Below, in pieces: positions 1 through 11,100 of a stretch of 64,000 nt of DNA. The notes under the pieces are model-generated. The model saw nothing but the letters and a program-made list of their open reading frames with translations. It was not told where the DNA came from and did not search any database. The stretch covers positions 248,001 to 312,000 of the forward strand of contig OZ025839.1 of NCBI GenBank assembly GCA_964019425.1, written 5' to 3'. The position numbers and the translations under genes are program-made. Each line of letters begins with the position of its first letter. Positions within the stretch are counted from its first letter, which is position 1. The DNA comes from Flectonema sp. DT1601 (lineage: Eukaryota; Euglenozoa; Diplonemea; Diplonemida; Diplonemidae).

Positions 1-187
1 CCAACTCAGCTCCCTTCATCATGTTGTTCTTGAAGATCGATCTTCTCTTCACTTCGTCAGATCCGGAGTACTGCTTTCCGTAGGTCTCCTTGTAGTTGCT
101 CCACAACAGACCCTCGTTCTCCTCAACGTAGCTGAGGGGAAGGGCCGAGGTGGCCGCGGCCATGGCGAGCATGCAAGCAGTCTTCAT
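1..187 (-). CDS. Papain-like cysteine protease, N-terminal part (I29 inhibitor domain), truncated by window edge
   Basis: The minus strand reads from ATG at 187 to the window edge, 62 residues. It begins with a short hydrophobic signal-like stretch (MKTACMLAMAAATSALPLS). The next part matches the start of the I29 propeptide of cathepsin L-type proteases: a W-x3-Y-x3-Y-x-K-x-Y core (LLWSNYKETYGKQYSG) followed by E-x3-R-x-x-F-x-x-N (EVKRRSIFKNN). These residues are the ERFNIN-type signature. The mature peptidase would lie beyond position 1. It would be a lysosomal or secreted endopeptidase kept inactive by this propeptide. Codons end almost always in G or C, unlike the AT-ending codons of the other genes here, which suggests high expression. 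The catalytic Cys and His cannot be seen. Confidence 0.8.
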   Translation of the reverse strand, partial: MKTACMLAMAAATSALPLSYVEENEGLLWSNYKETYGKQYSGSDEVKRRSIFKNNMMKGAEL

Positions 188-590
188 TTTTGAAAGTGTT
201 TGAAAGAAATATCTGACGGGGGGATAACTGAAGATAACAACTCGACTTATGATCACCGTTACTGTCCAACTGCTCAAATTAGTTATCAAGTCTTCCGACA
301 TCTTTTTGTCTAAGGGACGGAAATAGAAAACAATAATACCATCTACTGTTGGACACACTACCTTCAGCGTAGCAGATCACTTTTTTGAAAAGCGGAAAAT
401 ATTTGCTGCACTACCTTCGAGTTGTCAGTAAATAAGAAAACAAAAAAAAAAAAAAAAAAAAAGAATTCACGCTTGTAAGCACGAGATGGCTAAGACAAAA
501 AAAAACAACACAAATAAACACAATATGTAGACTGTGACGAAAGTAAAGGGAAATGGAATATAACATGCCAGTCTTTTAGTTTTTTTTTTT
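188..590. other. Intergenic, no gene seen
   Basis: This 5' flank of the protease gene is AT-rich, with an A18-20 run near 440-462 and a T run near 578-596. I see no credible reading frame and no RNA gene. The protease promoter should lie in the first ~150 bases, but no clear TATA box stands out. Confidence 0.5.
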
Positions 591-603
591 TTTTTTCCCC
601 CAC

Positions 604-1211
604 GAGCAGTGTATTTCGGGGGTCCATACATCACCCATAACTACAAAAAAGTTTTTTCCCAAGGTCATCCAGCTAAACTCTGGAATGCAGAGTCGCCCTC
701 CTGACCCCAAACTACACCACAATCCACTATAGCGCAGCGGAATCCTAAACTTGCCAGCTCAAGTTGGAGGGATATGTGATGTACTTGGAAGGGACAGGCA
801 GGCCGACATTTATTTGCAGAGGCAAGTCAAAGGGGTCAGCCGGAATTCTAATAAGATATCCACACGCTTGGCTGACATGACCGAGGGAGTGCTGAACTCC
901 CACAGTACGCAGTCCACCATATCGTCAGACCTCGATAGGTCATCAATGGTGTGGAGAACGAAGCCTTGTTCTTCAGGAACTTCAAAACAGAGAATACTCG
1001 CTTACGTTAAATAATGTCACCAGGAGAAAATAAGACATTTTGCTTAATGCCCTCATGCTGCAAAGAGTCGCACTTATGTCTGAGAGGAGGGGAGTGGGTT
1101 GTGATATTCTGTAGCAGCCTCCACTTGAGCAGCACTAGAATTTTTTTATTTTCTTTTCTTTTTTTGGAGAATTTTTAGGCCAAAAAAATCCCCATAGAAA
1201 ATACACTGCTC
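604..1211. mobile_element. Small element with 13-bp terminal inverted repeats (copy in downstream block)
   Basis: A perfect 13-bp inverted repeat, GAGCAGTGTATTT at 604-616 and its complement at 1199-1211, bounds 608 bp. Inside is a plus-strand frame of about 88 codons from 751 that resembles no family I know. No clear target-site duplication is visible. It looks like a short non-autonomous DNA transposon or an old fragment of one. The left end sits at the boundary of the 3.15-kb tandem duplication. Confidence 0.4.
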
Positions 1212-1795
1212 ACGAGCCCGTAAATATAGAATCCAGCCAGCCTTGCATTATTAACTTGCTAACTACGGCTTTTCTGAAGTTTATTTTTTTTTAAAAAAAA
1301 AAAAAACTAATAATAATAATAATACTAAAATGTAAGGAGAAAAATACAATCGGACGCAAAAAAGGCAACAAAAGAACTGCCTCATTCAGAAATAATCATG
1401 TGACAAACAAGACATGTTCTGGAATAGAAATTTAAAAAAAAAAAAAAAAAAGGATTGAGTCAAGCTACTGACGGACTAAAGCAAAAACCATTCAGATTAG
1501 CCTCATACTTCGTTAAACGCAGACAGAATCCTGTCGCACGGGGAAAATAAATCATGGCCATAAGAAATACCGACTCTCAATCTGAATAGTTTCTTCTCCG
1601 ACTACGTCGGTACAAAAGAAAAGAATAAAAATAGGTTAACGCATAGACACGTAATTTTTAACCCAATCACAGTACAAATACCGTAACCACAAGGAACCTG
1701 ATGATTTTTTTTTTTTTTTTTGATTGAAAGAATACAATAAATAACCTTAAACGTCTCAAAAAAAACGTAACCTTCCGATACAAAAAAATGAAGCT
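1212..1795. other. TOR 3' flank, no gene seen
   Basis: AT-rich sequence with A and T runs and a short (AAT)n tract. Repeated at 4394-4983. No coding frame is credible; reading frames here come from homopolymers. Confidence 0.5.
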
Positions 1796-1955
1796 CTAGC
1801 ACCGCATCACGGCACTGTCCGATCGGACAACCGTAGATACCAGGGACTAGAAAGGGGAGTTCCTCTCGTACTACCCCGTATTGCTGTCGACATACACCGC
1901 CCCGAGGGGGTCTCTCTCCATCAGTAGCTCCACACTGAGCCTAACGCAGCCTAGT
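1796..1955 (-). rRNA. LSU rRNA-like fragment (sarcin-ricin loop region), downstream copy
   Basis: On the minus strand this stretch reads like domain VI of a nuclear large-subunit rRNA. In order it has CTACTGATG, then CAGCAATA, then TAGTACGAGAGGAAC (the sarcin-ricin loop). After that comes a TGGTATCTACGGTTGTCCGA block, then GGACAGTGCCG. These line up in order and spacing with the fungal 25S 3' region, but other positions are strongly divergent. Only about 160 nt are present. It begins within a few bases of the TOR stop codon (1960-1962), so it would lie in the TOR 3' UTR. A pseudogene fragment is the simplest reading; a divergent host rRNA piece is possible. Confidence 0.55.
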
Positions 1956-1959
1956 GTAA

Positions 1960-3814
1960 TCACAACCAAGGTTTCCATCCTTTATACAGGATTGCTAAAT
2001 TATCGAGTGATGTAGCAGCTTCGATAAGTCTATTGACCTGCTGTGATGGAGTGTCACCAGATCTTACTCTCTCTCGAGTCTGACCAGAGTACAATGATGA
2101 TGGATAACTTTCCTGATGTACTACCGTTGGGGTCGTAGTCTCCTTTGAACAATAAAGAGAACACGGATAAGATAAAAGATCTTTACGAGAATAAAGTATC
2201 TGAGGATAAGTTGAAAGAATGACATTACTGTCAGGTGTGTTGGAGTTGACCTCTCTCTGTTTTGATGGATCTGTAAGGTCATCTGTACCTTCAAACTTAT
2301 CATTGACTCTTTGAAGAATAAATGACGGCCTGGCTAACTTACCAGCTAGTTTAACACATGGTTCATTGATAAAGCTTTCTAACATTGCTAAGACAGCCTG
2401 TTTGTGTTCTCGAAGTTTTAAATTTGTTTGAATAGCAGCAGATCTAAAGACACCCTCAACACCACCAACACCCATTGCATGCCTTAACTCTCTCGTTAGT
2501 CTAAATGGAACTGTTTCTGGGTATGTCGTTCTTAACATCGCCGCTTCAAAACACTCACCGAAATCAATATGAACGACTCTTCCACTTGAATGCAGTAGAA
2601 TGTTACCCAAGTGACGGTCTCCTAAACCTATTAAGAATCCTGTTTGTTTTGTTTTTATTACTACTTCTGACTATCAAGTGTGAGGGTAAGCTATCTCTCA
2701 GATATTTTTTTCTTTTCCTTTTTAACTAAAGTACCTGATATGCGAAGTAAAACAAGCATTCTATGGTATATCAAGAATATACAGAACTTCCGATGAGCGG
2801 AACAAGAGGCAGCAGAGAAGAACAGCGGTGAACCCGCAACACTATTGGGAAACAGACTACTAACTGAGATACCAATGTTCTACGTAGCAGAAGTACCGAA
2901 AGTCACACCTCAGATCAAGTCCAGGAAATGACGGAGAAGGTTTAATTAACCGACAGGTTGTTGTGTTTTCTTTTTTCCTACCACACTCTAACGACAAGAT
3001 CCACTACTACAAGAAAGAAAGAAAGAAAAAAGGGACTTCCAACAGCCTTCCCATTAGTTCGAAGTAATAATCCGGACAGAGAACAGGGATCGATCGTTTA
3101 ATAAAACAACATAATAAATAATAAAAACACACCCGTAATTGACATCACGGCAACAGAAAGCGTAAATGAAGTTCTTCTTTTATGCCATATGTGAGTACTG
3201 GCAGCTTTAATCCAAAGAGCAGTTTGAAGTGTTTCAGCTGGGATGTGATTCTCCAAATAAGAAAGAGAATCGACTCTTTCCGCATGAGATAACCGATCCC
3301 AAGAGTATTCTCTTGTTCGACAGGAAAGGAATGAAGTATTCGATATCGTTCTGATTTTTAAGAGAGACAGTTCTTGGTCTCTGAGATGACGTGGTCTTGT
3401 ATGAGAAATGACTAAATCTAAATCCTCAGCCTCATCAACCCATTCAATCAAACCAACATTCGAAGCAATTGGTACGACATTATAAACAAATGTATTTATT
3501 GGAAGGTGAAGAGAATTCGCCATCAATAAGAGTTGCATTATCCTCTCGTCTAGTCTAAGATCTTCATTTCTTTTTAATAAGAATCTGTATGATTCACCAT
3601 CAGTACCAACCATAGTAACTCTTCTAGGTCTCTGAACGGAGGGGATTATTGGAATCACATCATCGAACTTGACGATAGTGACACCTCCTTCACCACTTTC
3701 TGCTTTTCTAGTTGGGATTTCAATTTCTAAATCTGATGCTGCGATCAACAAAATATAAGGCTTATCTGAATGGTTTTTTCCCCCACGAGCAGTGTATTTC
3801 GGGGGTCCATACAT
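1960..3814 (-). CDS. Orphan TOR kinase domain plus FATC (truncated duplicate)
   Basis: Exons 3133-3814 and 1960-2639 flank a 493-bp intron (2640-3132) with GT-AG ends, identical in layout to the intact gene. The frame is open from an ATG at 3814 that lies in duplicated flank sequence. It runs through the 33-bp joint into the TOR sequence at SDLEIEIP, giving a predicted 453 residues. It keeps the ATP-lysine region (FLLKRNEDLRLDER), GLGDRHLGNILL, HIDFGECFE and the FATC end (LYKGWKPWL). All HEAT, FAT and FRB parts are missing. There is no evidence of its own promoter. It could be a pseudogene, a truncated kinase or an assembly artefact. Confidence 0.5.
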
Positions 3815-4393
3815 CACCCATAACTACAAAAAAGTTTTTTCCCAAGGTCATCCAGCTAAACTCTGGAATGCAGAGTCGCCCTCCTGACCCCAAACTACAC
3901 CACAATCCACTATAGCGCAGCGGAATCCTAAACTTGCCAGCTCAAGTTGGAGGGATATGTGATGTACTTGGAAGGGACAGGCAGGCCGACATTTATTTGC
4001 AGAGGCAAGTCAAAGGGGTCAGCCGGAATTCTAATAAGATATCCACACGCTTGGCTGACACGACCGAGGGAGTGCTGAACTCCCACAGTACGCAGTCCAC
4101 CATATCGTCAGACCTCGATAGGTCATCAATGGTGTGGAGAACGAAGCCTTGTCTTCAGGAACTTCAAAACAGAGAATACTCGCTTACGTTAAATAATGTC
4201 ACCAGGAGAAAATAAGACATTTTGCTTAATGCCCTCATGCTGCAAAGAGTCGCACTTATGTCTGAGAGGAGGGGAGTGGGTTGTGATATTCTGTAGCAGC
4301 CTCCACTTGAGCAGCACTAGAATTTTTTTATTTTCTTTTCTTTTTTTGGAGAATTTTTAGGCCAAAAAAATCCCCATAGAAAATACACTGCTC
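3787..4393. mobile_element. Small element with 13-bp terminal inverted repeats (copy in upstream block)
   Basis: Second copy of the 608-bp element, carried by the tandem duplication. The same 13-bp inverted repeats lie at 3787-3799 and 4381-4393. The internal plus-strand frame (from 3934) differs from the first copy by a one-base length change that alters its C-terminus, which argues against a conserved protein. Confidence 0.4.
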
Positions 4394-4983
4394 ACGAGCC
4401 CGTAAATATAGAATCCAGCCAGCCTTGCATTATTAACTTGCTAACTACGGCTTTTCTGAAGTTTATTTTTTTTTAAAAAAAAAAAAAACTAATAATAATA
4501 ATAATACTAAAATGTAAGGAGAAAAATACAATCGGACGCAAAAAAGGCAACAAAAGAACTGCCTCATTCAGAAATAATCATGTGACAAACAAGACATGTT
4601 CTGGAATAGAAATTTAAAAAAAAAAAAAAAAAAGGATTGAGTCAAGCTACTGACGGACTAAAGCAAAAACCATTCAGATTAGCCTCATACTTCGTTAAAC
4701 GCAGACAGAATCCTGTCGCACGGGGAAAATAAATCATGGCCATAAGAAATACCGACTCTCAATCTGAATAGTTTCTTCTCCGACTACGTCGGTACAAAAG
4801 AAAAGAATAAAAATAGGTTAACGCATAGACACGTAATTTTTAACCCAATCACAGTACAAGTACCGTAACCACAAGGAACCTGATGATTTTTTTTTTTTTT
4901 TTTTTTTTTGATTGAAAGAATACAATAAATAACCTTAAACGTCTCAAAAAAAACGTAACCTTCCGATACAAAAAAATGAAGCT

Positions 4984-5143
4984 CTAGCACCGCATCACGG
5001 CACTGTCCGATCGGACAACCGTAGATACCAGGGACTAGAAACGAGAGTTCCTCTCGTACTACCCCGTATTGCTGTCGACATACACTGCCCCGAGGGGGTC
5101 TCTCTCCATCAGTAGCTCCACACTGAGCCTAACGCAGCCTAGT
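4984..5143 (-). rRNA. LSU rRNA-like fragment (sarcin-ricin loop region), upstream copy
   Basis: Second copy of the LSU-like fragment, carried by the tandem duplication and abutting the stop codon of the intact TOR gene (5148-5150). The sarcin-ricin core TAGTACGAGAGGAAC is intact in both copies. The few differences between copies lie outside it. Confidence 0.55.
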
Positions 5144-5147
5144 GTAA

Positions 5148-8100
5148 TCACAACCAAGGTTTCCATCCTTTATACAGGATTGCTAAATTATCGAGTGATG
5201 TAGCAGCTTCGATAAGTCTATTGACCTGCTGTGATGGAGTGTCACCAGATCTTACTCTCTCTCGAGTCTGACCAGAGTACAATGATGATGGATAACTTTC
5301 CTGATGTACTACCGTTGGAGTCGTAGTCTCCTTTGAACAATAAAGAGAACACGGATAAGATAAAAGATCTTTACGAGAATAAAGTATCTGAGGATAAGTT
5401 GAAAGAATGACATTACTGTCAGGTGTGTTGGAGTTGACCTCTCTCTGTTTTGATGGATCTGTAAGGTCATCTGTACCTTCAAACTTATCATTGACTCTTT
5501 GAAGAATAAATGACGGCCTGGCTAACTTACCAGCTAGTTTAACACATGGTTCATTGATAAAGCTTTCTAACATTGCTAAGACAGCCTGTTTGTGTTCTCG
5601 AAGTTTTAAATTTGTTTGAATAGCAGCAGATCTAAAGACACCCTCAACACCACCAACACCCATTGCATGCCTTAACTCTCTCGTTAGTCTAAATGGAACT
5701 GTTTCTGGGTATGTCGTTCTTAACATCGCCGCTTCAAAACACTCACCGAAATCAATATGAACGACTCTTCCACTTGAATGCAGTAGAATGTTACCCAAGT
5801 GACGGTCTCCTAAACCTATTAAGAATCCTGTTTGTTTTGTTTTTATTACTACTTCTGACTATCAAGTGTGAGGGTAAGCTATCTCTCAGATATTTTTTTC
5901 TTTTCCTTTTTAACTAAAGTACCTGAGATGCGAAGTAAAACAAGCATTCTATGGTATATCAAGAATATACAGAACTTCCGATGAGCGGAACAAGAGGCAG
6001 CAGAGAAGAACAGCGGTGAACCCGCAACACTATTGGGAAACAGACTACTAACTGAGATACCAATGTTCTACGTAGCAGAAGTACCGAAAGTCACACCTCA
6101 GATCAAGTCCAGGAAATGACGGAGAAGGTTTAATTAACCGACAGGTTGTTGTGTTTTCTTTTTTCCTACCACACTCTAACGACAAGATCCACTACTACAA
6201 GAAAGAAAGAAAGAAAAAAGGGACTTCCAACAGCCTTCCCATTAGTTCGAAGTAATAATCCGGACAGAGAACAGAGATCGATCGTTTAATAAAACAACAT
6301 AATAAATAATAAAAACACACCCGTAATTGACATCACGGCAACAGAAAGCGTAAATGAAGTTCTTCTTTTATGCCATATGTGAGTACTGGCAGCTTTAATC
6401 CAAAGAGCAGTTTGAAGTGTTTCAGCTGGGATGTGATTCTCCAAATAAGAAAGAGAATCGACTCTTTCCGCATGAGATAACCGATCCCAAGAGTATTCTC
6501 TTGTTCGACAGGAAAGGAATGAAGTATTCGATATCGTTCTGATTTTTAAGAGAGACAGTTCTTGGTCTCTGAGATGACGTGGTCTTGTATGAGAAATGAC
6601 TAAATCTAAATCCTCAGCCTCATCAACCCATTCAATCAAACCAACATTCGAAGCAATTGGTACGACATTATAAACAAATGTATTTATTGGAAGGTGAAGA
6701 GAATTCGCCATCAATAAGAGTTGCATTATCCTCTCGTCTAGTCTAAGATCTTCATTTCTTTTTAATAAGAATCTGTATGATTCACCATCAGTACCAACCA
6801 TAGTAACTCTTCTAGGTCTCTGAACGGAGGGGATTATTGGAATCACATCATCGAACTTGACGATAGTGACACCTCCTTCACCACTTTCTGCTTTTCTAGT
6901 TGGGATTTCAATTTCTAAATCTGATGCTTTACTTAACGTCTCTGAAATCTCATGCAACAGTAGAGAAGTATTGATCAGACTGTGTAGCTTTCTCCATAAC
7001 GACATGAACATCTGTTTAGCCATGTTTCTGTGTAGGTTTGATCCAAAAGGGGCAGAGTCTCTCCACGCTGTTATTTTTTTTTTTTTTTTTTTTTTTTGCT
7101 TGTTTTTTTTCCAATGAAATTCCATAACAAGAATCGACACCTCACTAAGAGTGTTAACGTTACGCTGCCACAGTTCTCTTTGACTCGTAAAACATGTCTT
7201 CGAGATGGAGGGGGAAAAAAAGAAGAAGAAAAATCACATCATACCATGAAGCTCTGACAGGGCTGACTGAAATAGCTCAGAGTGTTCAGGGAAGGCGTTA
7301 ATAAGAACTTCATCATTGTATAGCGGAATAATGATATCTGTAACAGCCTTACATGAGTCGTCAGCTTGAAGTTTTCTGTGAACTGATGACAAAGCTGACA
7401 CCCAACGTTCTTCAGGTAGCCTAGTAATAGATTTCAACCCAGCAGTCACTGAAACTAACTGAGATGATAAAAGTGGATGTGATTTGTGTATAAAATTAAT
7501 AACTTCAACTTCTCCATAACAACTTCCTCCATTAACAAGAACTCTGACTAAAACCTGTTGTGGATGCTTAACGGCTACTGTAGTGGCTATACTAATAATT
7601 AGTCTTTCGAGGTGTGATCCTCGAGGTGGATTCCTACCAAGTTGTGAAACTATCTGTGGAATTAATCCTCTCCATGTATTAGTGTAGACTGCTAGATTGC
7701 TATTATAAATACATTCCTTAACCTCTTCTGGACATTTGATGTCAGGTAAATACGTCACCGCGATATGCAAAAGCCGTAACGCAGTTTGCATTTCAGACAC
7801 TGATGCCTGAGCACTATCACTCGCTAGTTGCATACTTTTTGATAATGATTTCACAGACTCAGAAATGTGACACCACTTCAAGTTGGGGTTAGCGTCTGTG
7901 ACGTGTCCTCTGTGGACGGCTCTTAAGTTAAAAAGTCCCCAACTGAGCCACAACTCTGAACTTTGTGAGGGGTAGTCTGGATGATGTACAGATCTTCTTA
8001 GTGGTTCAAAGACTTCATTAAGCGGAAATCCCAATTCTGCTTTCCAGTGTCCAAGTTTGCAGCACATTAAATCATACGTTGATCTGTCGCAGGGATTCGA

Positions 8101-11100
8101 ACTTGACTCATTTTGTGGAGAAAACTTCTCAACTAACTTTGAGAGAGTTGCGACAATTCGAAATCGAGCAGCGGCTGACAGCCGGGACTCCCATTCCACT
8201 TCACACTTTACGAGGGCACATTTTGGTGAGAATAATTTTTTTCCAGAGCCGAGCTCAGTTTCTAAAGCGGCAACCGCCTTCCTAGCAATGTCAAGATTTC
8301 CTTTTGACAACTGCTTCCGACAGAAGTCAACCCAAGGGTCAGGATAACAATGCATTGGCATCGCAAGTGTACGAAGAGTTAACGTATCATACTGCTCTCT
8401 GACATCTGTTAGTGATCTCATTGTAGCTGATCTGGCTGACCAAATGTTATTTAAATGAGAAGTGTTGTCTTTGAATCGAATAACTTCCTCAAGCTCTACC
8501 AGATGCTGAAGTTGTATTAATGTGTCGTGTTGGGTTCCTAATAATGATTCTCGACATTCGCAGATTGCTTGGCCTGCGTCATGAGTTCTATTCTCACTAA
8601 TCGCTAGCAGTGCGTTATAAAAACTATGATGAAATGAATGATGAGTAACACGATCCATTTTATCGATAGAGAAATCCAACGCTCCAGTCTCAAGAGATCT
8701 GGCGACGACATCCCATCGTTGAAGTATCCAAGCTCCATGAATTATAACTGAACTTAACTGAGCTTGAGACTCATTCGATAACACCGAAGTGTATTTTTCC
8801 ATTAAATTTAACATTCTCTGCCACTCTCCTCTGTGATGCAATGATCTAATCATTCCACTAACACATTCCTCTTCATTCTTTGATCCATTTCGAAGTTGGA
8901 TTTTGTATCGATGATATGCTTCTTCCCAAAGCCCCAAGTCTGCGTACATGTCTGGGTCCTTTATGTCACTGAGTTTGTTTGTTTTTATTATTGTTGTTTG
9001 TTGGTGGATACCAATGTAATATTTTTTGTTATTAGATTAAATAACAAACCTTCTTTTTACCATCTTCATGATGCCTTCAGAGGCTTCAGGAAGACCGAGT
9101 GTTCTATTTAACCTAATAAGTTGTCGATAAGTAGTCGCATTAGTTATGTCACAGGCCTCAGCCAAACGAAGTGCCTGAGTGTAGAGTCCAGAACTTTCTG
9201 CTAAGAGTGCTATGTCTACTTTGAAAATCGATGAATTTCCAGTTTTTGACGATAAAAAACTTGGAAATGACTGAGGTGACTGAGAACTGCGAAGCCTCTC
9301 ATTTCGAAGAATGACCCGCTCCATGAAATCACACAATTCAAGAAGCATTCTAATAACCTCTTCAGGTACATGAGCATCTGACTGTGCCTGTAATACAGTT
9401 TGAACAGATAATATCATATTGTGAGTGATGGTGGGTTGGTCATGATGCAAGTCTCTGTAAACCGTCGCAAACGAAATACAAAACAACCTTCTAGCGATGA
9501 CAGGTAACGCTGCTGCTACTCCTGTAACAGTTCTTAGCACTGGTCTTGTACTCTCTTTTAATAAAGTTAAACATAACTTATCAATCCAAAGACTGTAGTC
9601 GAATGTAGTTCCTGAATGAGTAGCTGAAGAACTATCAATCTGTAAAGCTGATTTAATGTATTGTAAATCTATTTCTTTAATACTCAAAGCTTCATTTTGT
9701 TGAGGACGAGTCATTGGTCCGTTCGCTAGTGTTGGAACAGAATCACTTACAGTATCAAGAATCCCAACAGTAACCTGAAGCATGTGTGTTATTCTTGGTT
9801 GTAGATAGCCAACCTCAGTTGGATACTTATCAACAAGTGATGACAATAAGGTTACAGCATCTCCTTGATAATGTGAAGATGCATCATTGTGACGTCCACA
9901 TGAAGGAATTGACGAAGCAGAATTAAAAGATGAATATAACTTCACAGTTTGCTGAGACAGAGAGCACGAATCATTCCCATCCCTCAACTGTTCTCTAAGA
10001 TATGTATCACTTAAAAATGATATTAAACCATGAGCTACCTTTGCAGCCAGATCTCTGGTAGTGGTAGCCTGTAACCCCTTAACAACTAAAGCTTTGACAT
10101 AAGAAGTCGATTCATTACATGTTAATACTGACAATAACGCATCTGAACAAAGATTTGCACAAATCTTATTTTCAGGTTCATTCACGTAAGAACCCAAAGA
10201 CATCATTGCTGTAGCGAGTTTAATACTGATGACTCGCTCTCCACTCTTATCAAGAGAGGTCGCAGCGAATCCAAATAACGGAATATACATTACTAAGTCA
10301 ACGTGTGGTCTCAACAAGGGATTACACAACAGTGATAAGATGCTTCCTAATTCATTACTGTATGCTGATAAGGTTTTTATGTATGTTTGAGAAGCTCCAA
10401 AAGTTGTTATGTTACGCAATGCGTTTGAAGATAGCGACCAATTTTCAACTAAGATTTCAACTAATTTTTCAAAATTACCTGCGGACTCTTTCTGAACAAC
10501 ACTAAATACGTATGACAAGATGTGAAGGAGTACTTGACAAGAGCTTTTCCCACCGGATCTGATGTGGGTTACTTTTAATTTTAAAAGATGAGTTAGAACA
10601 GGTACAATCCTTGGGATCTGTGAACTCGACCTTGAGCGCCCCAAGACTTTAATGACAGATGCTAATGCCTGTAACACTTTATCATGATGAAGAGAGTTCC
10701 ATGGTTGGACTAACACATCAAGTAGAACAGTTACAGTTGACCATGCGCTGCTGAAATCGTACATTGACATGTCTTCTTTTGTGTTAGTGTGTAATGGGCT
10801 TAATACTGATGGATCGATTGCTCCTACAATTCCAACGACTCTCATTGCTTGTCGAATAACACCTATTGGATAGGTACCTGGTCTTCCCTTTGTCATTGTT
10901 ACTACTAATGGATACAGTTCTGGATGTCTTTTAAAACTTTTTAATATTAAATTCTCTTCACCCGGTTGGTGTTGACCAGCCATGTTCTGAAGAACATTAC
11001 CAACCCCCTCCAATGCTGGTTCTGTACACTCCGATACATCTTGTTGTTGAACCACACGTGATAGTGTGTGGATTAAGTCTGGTGGTGATGATAAGGTACG

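Larger units (their letters stand above)
591..3740. repeat. Downstream copy of a ~3.15-kb tandem duplication (TOR 3' end)
   Basis: This block matches 3774-6929 almost base for base. I counted fewer than about fifteen substitutions plus homopolymer length changes over about 3.15 kb. It carries the last intron, the C-terminal kinase exons and the 3' flank of TOR. The match ends at the same TOR codon in both copies (3740 and 6929), inside the exon encoding the start of the kinase domain. Here 33 bases of other sequence (3741-3773) separate it from the second copy. The near identity means a recent duplication, gene conversion, or two haplotypes collapsed in tandem by assembly. Confidence 0.92.
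3774..6929. repeat. Upstream copy of the ~3.15-kb tandem duplication (in the intact TOR gene)
   Basis: This copy is continuous with the upstream TOR exons, so it belongs to the complete gene. The left boundary is a T6C5 run immediately outside the inverted-repeat element at 3787-4393. The right boundary lies inside TOR exon 4. Confidence 0.92.

Noticed and set aside
751-1014. Plus-strand frame inside the small inverted-repeat element as a real gene
   Set aside because: Its copy at 3934 has a different C-terminus from a one-base length change, and no family is recognised.
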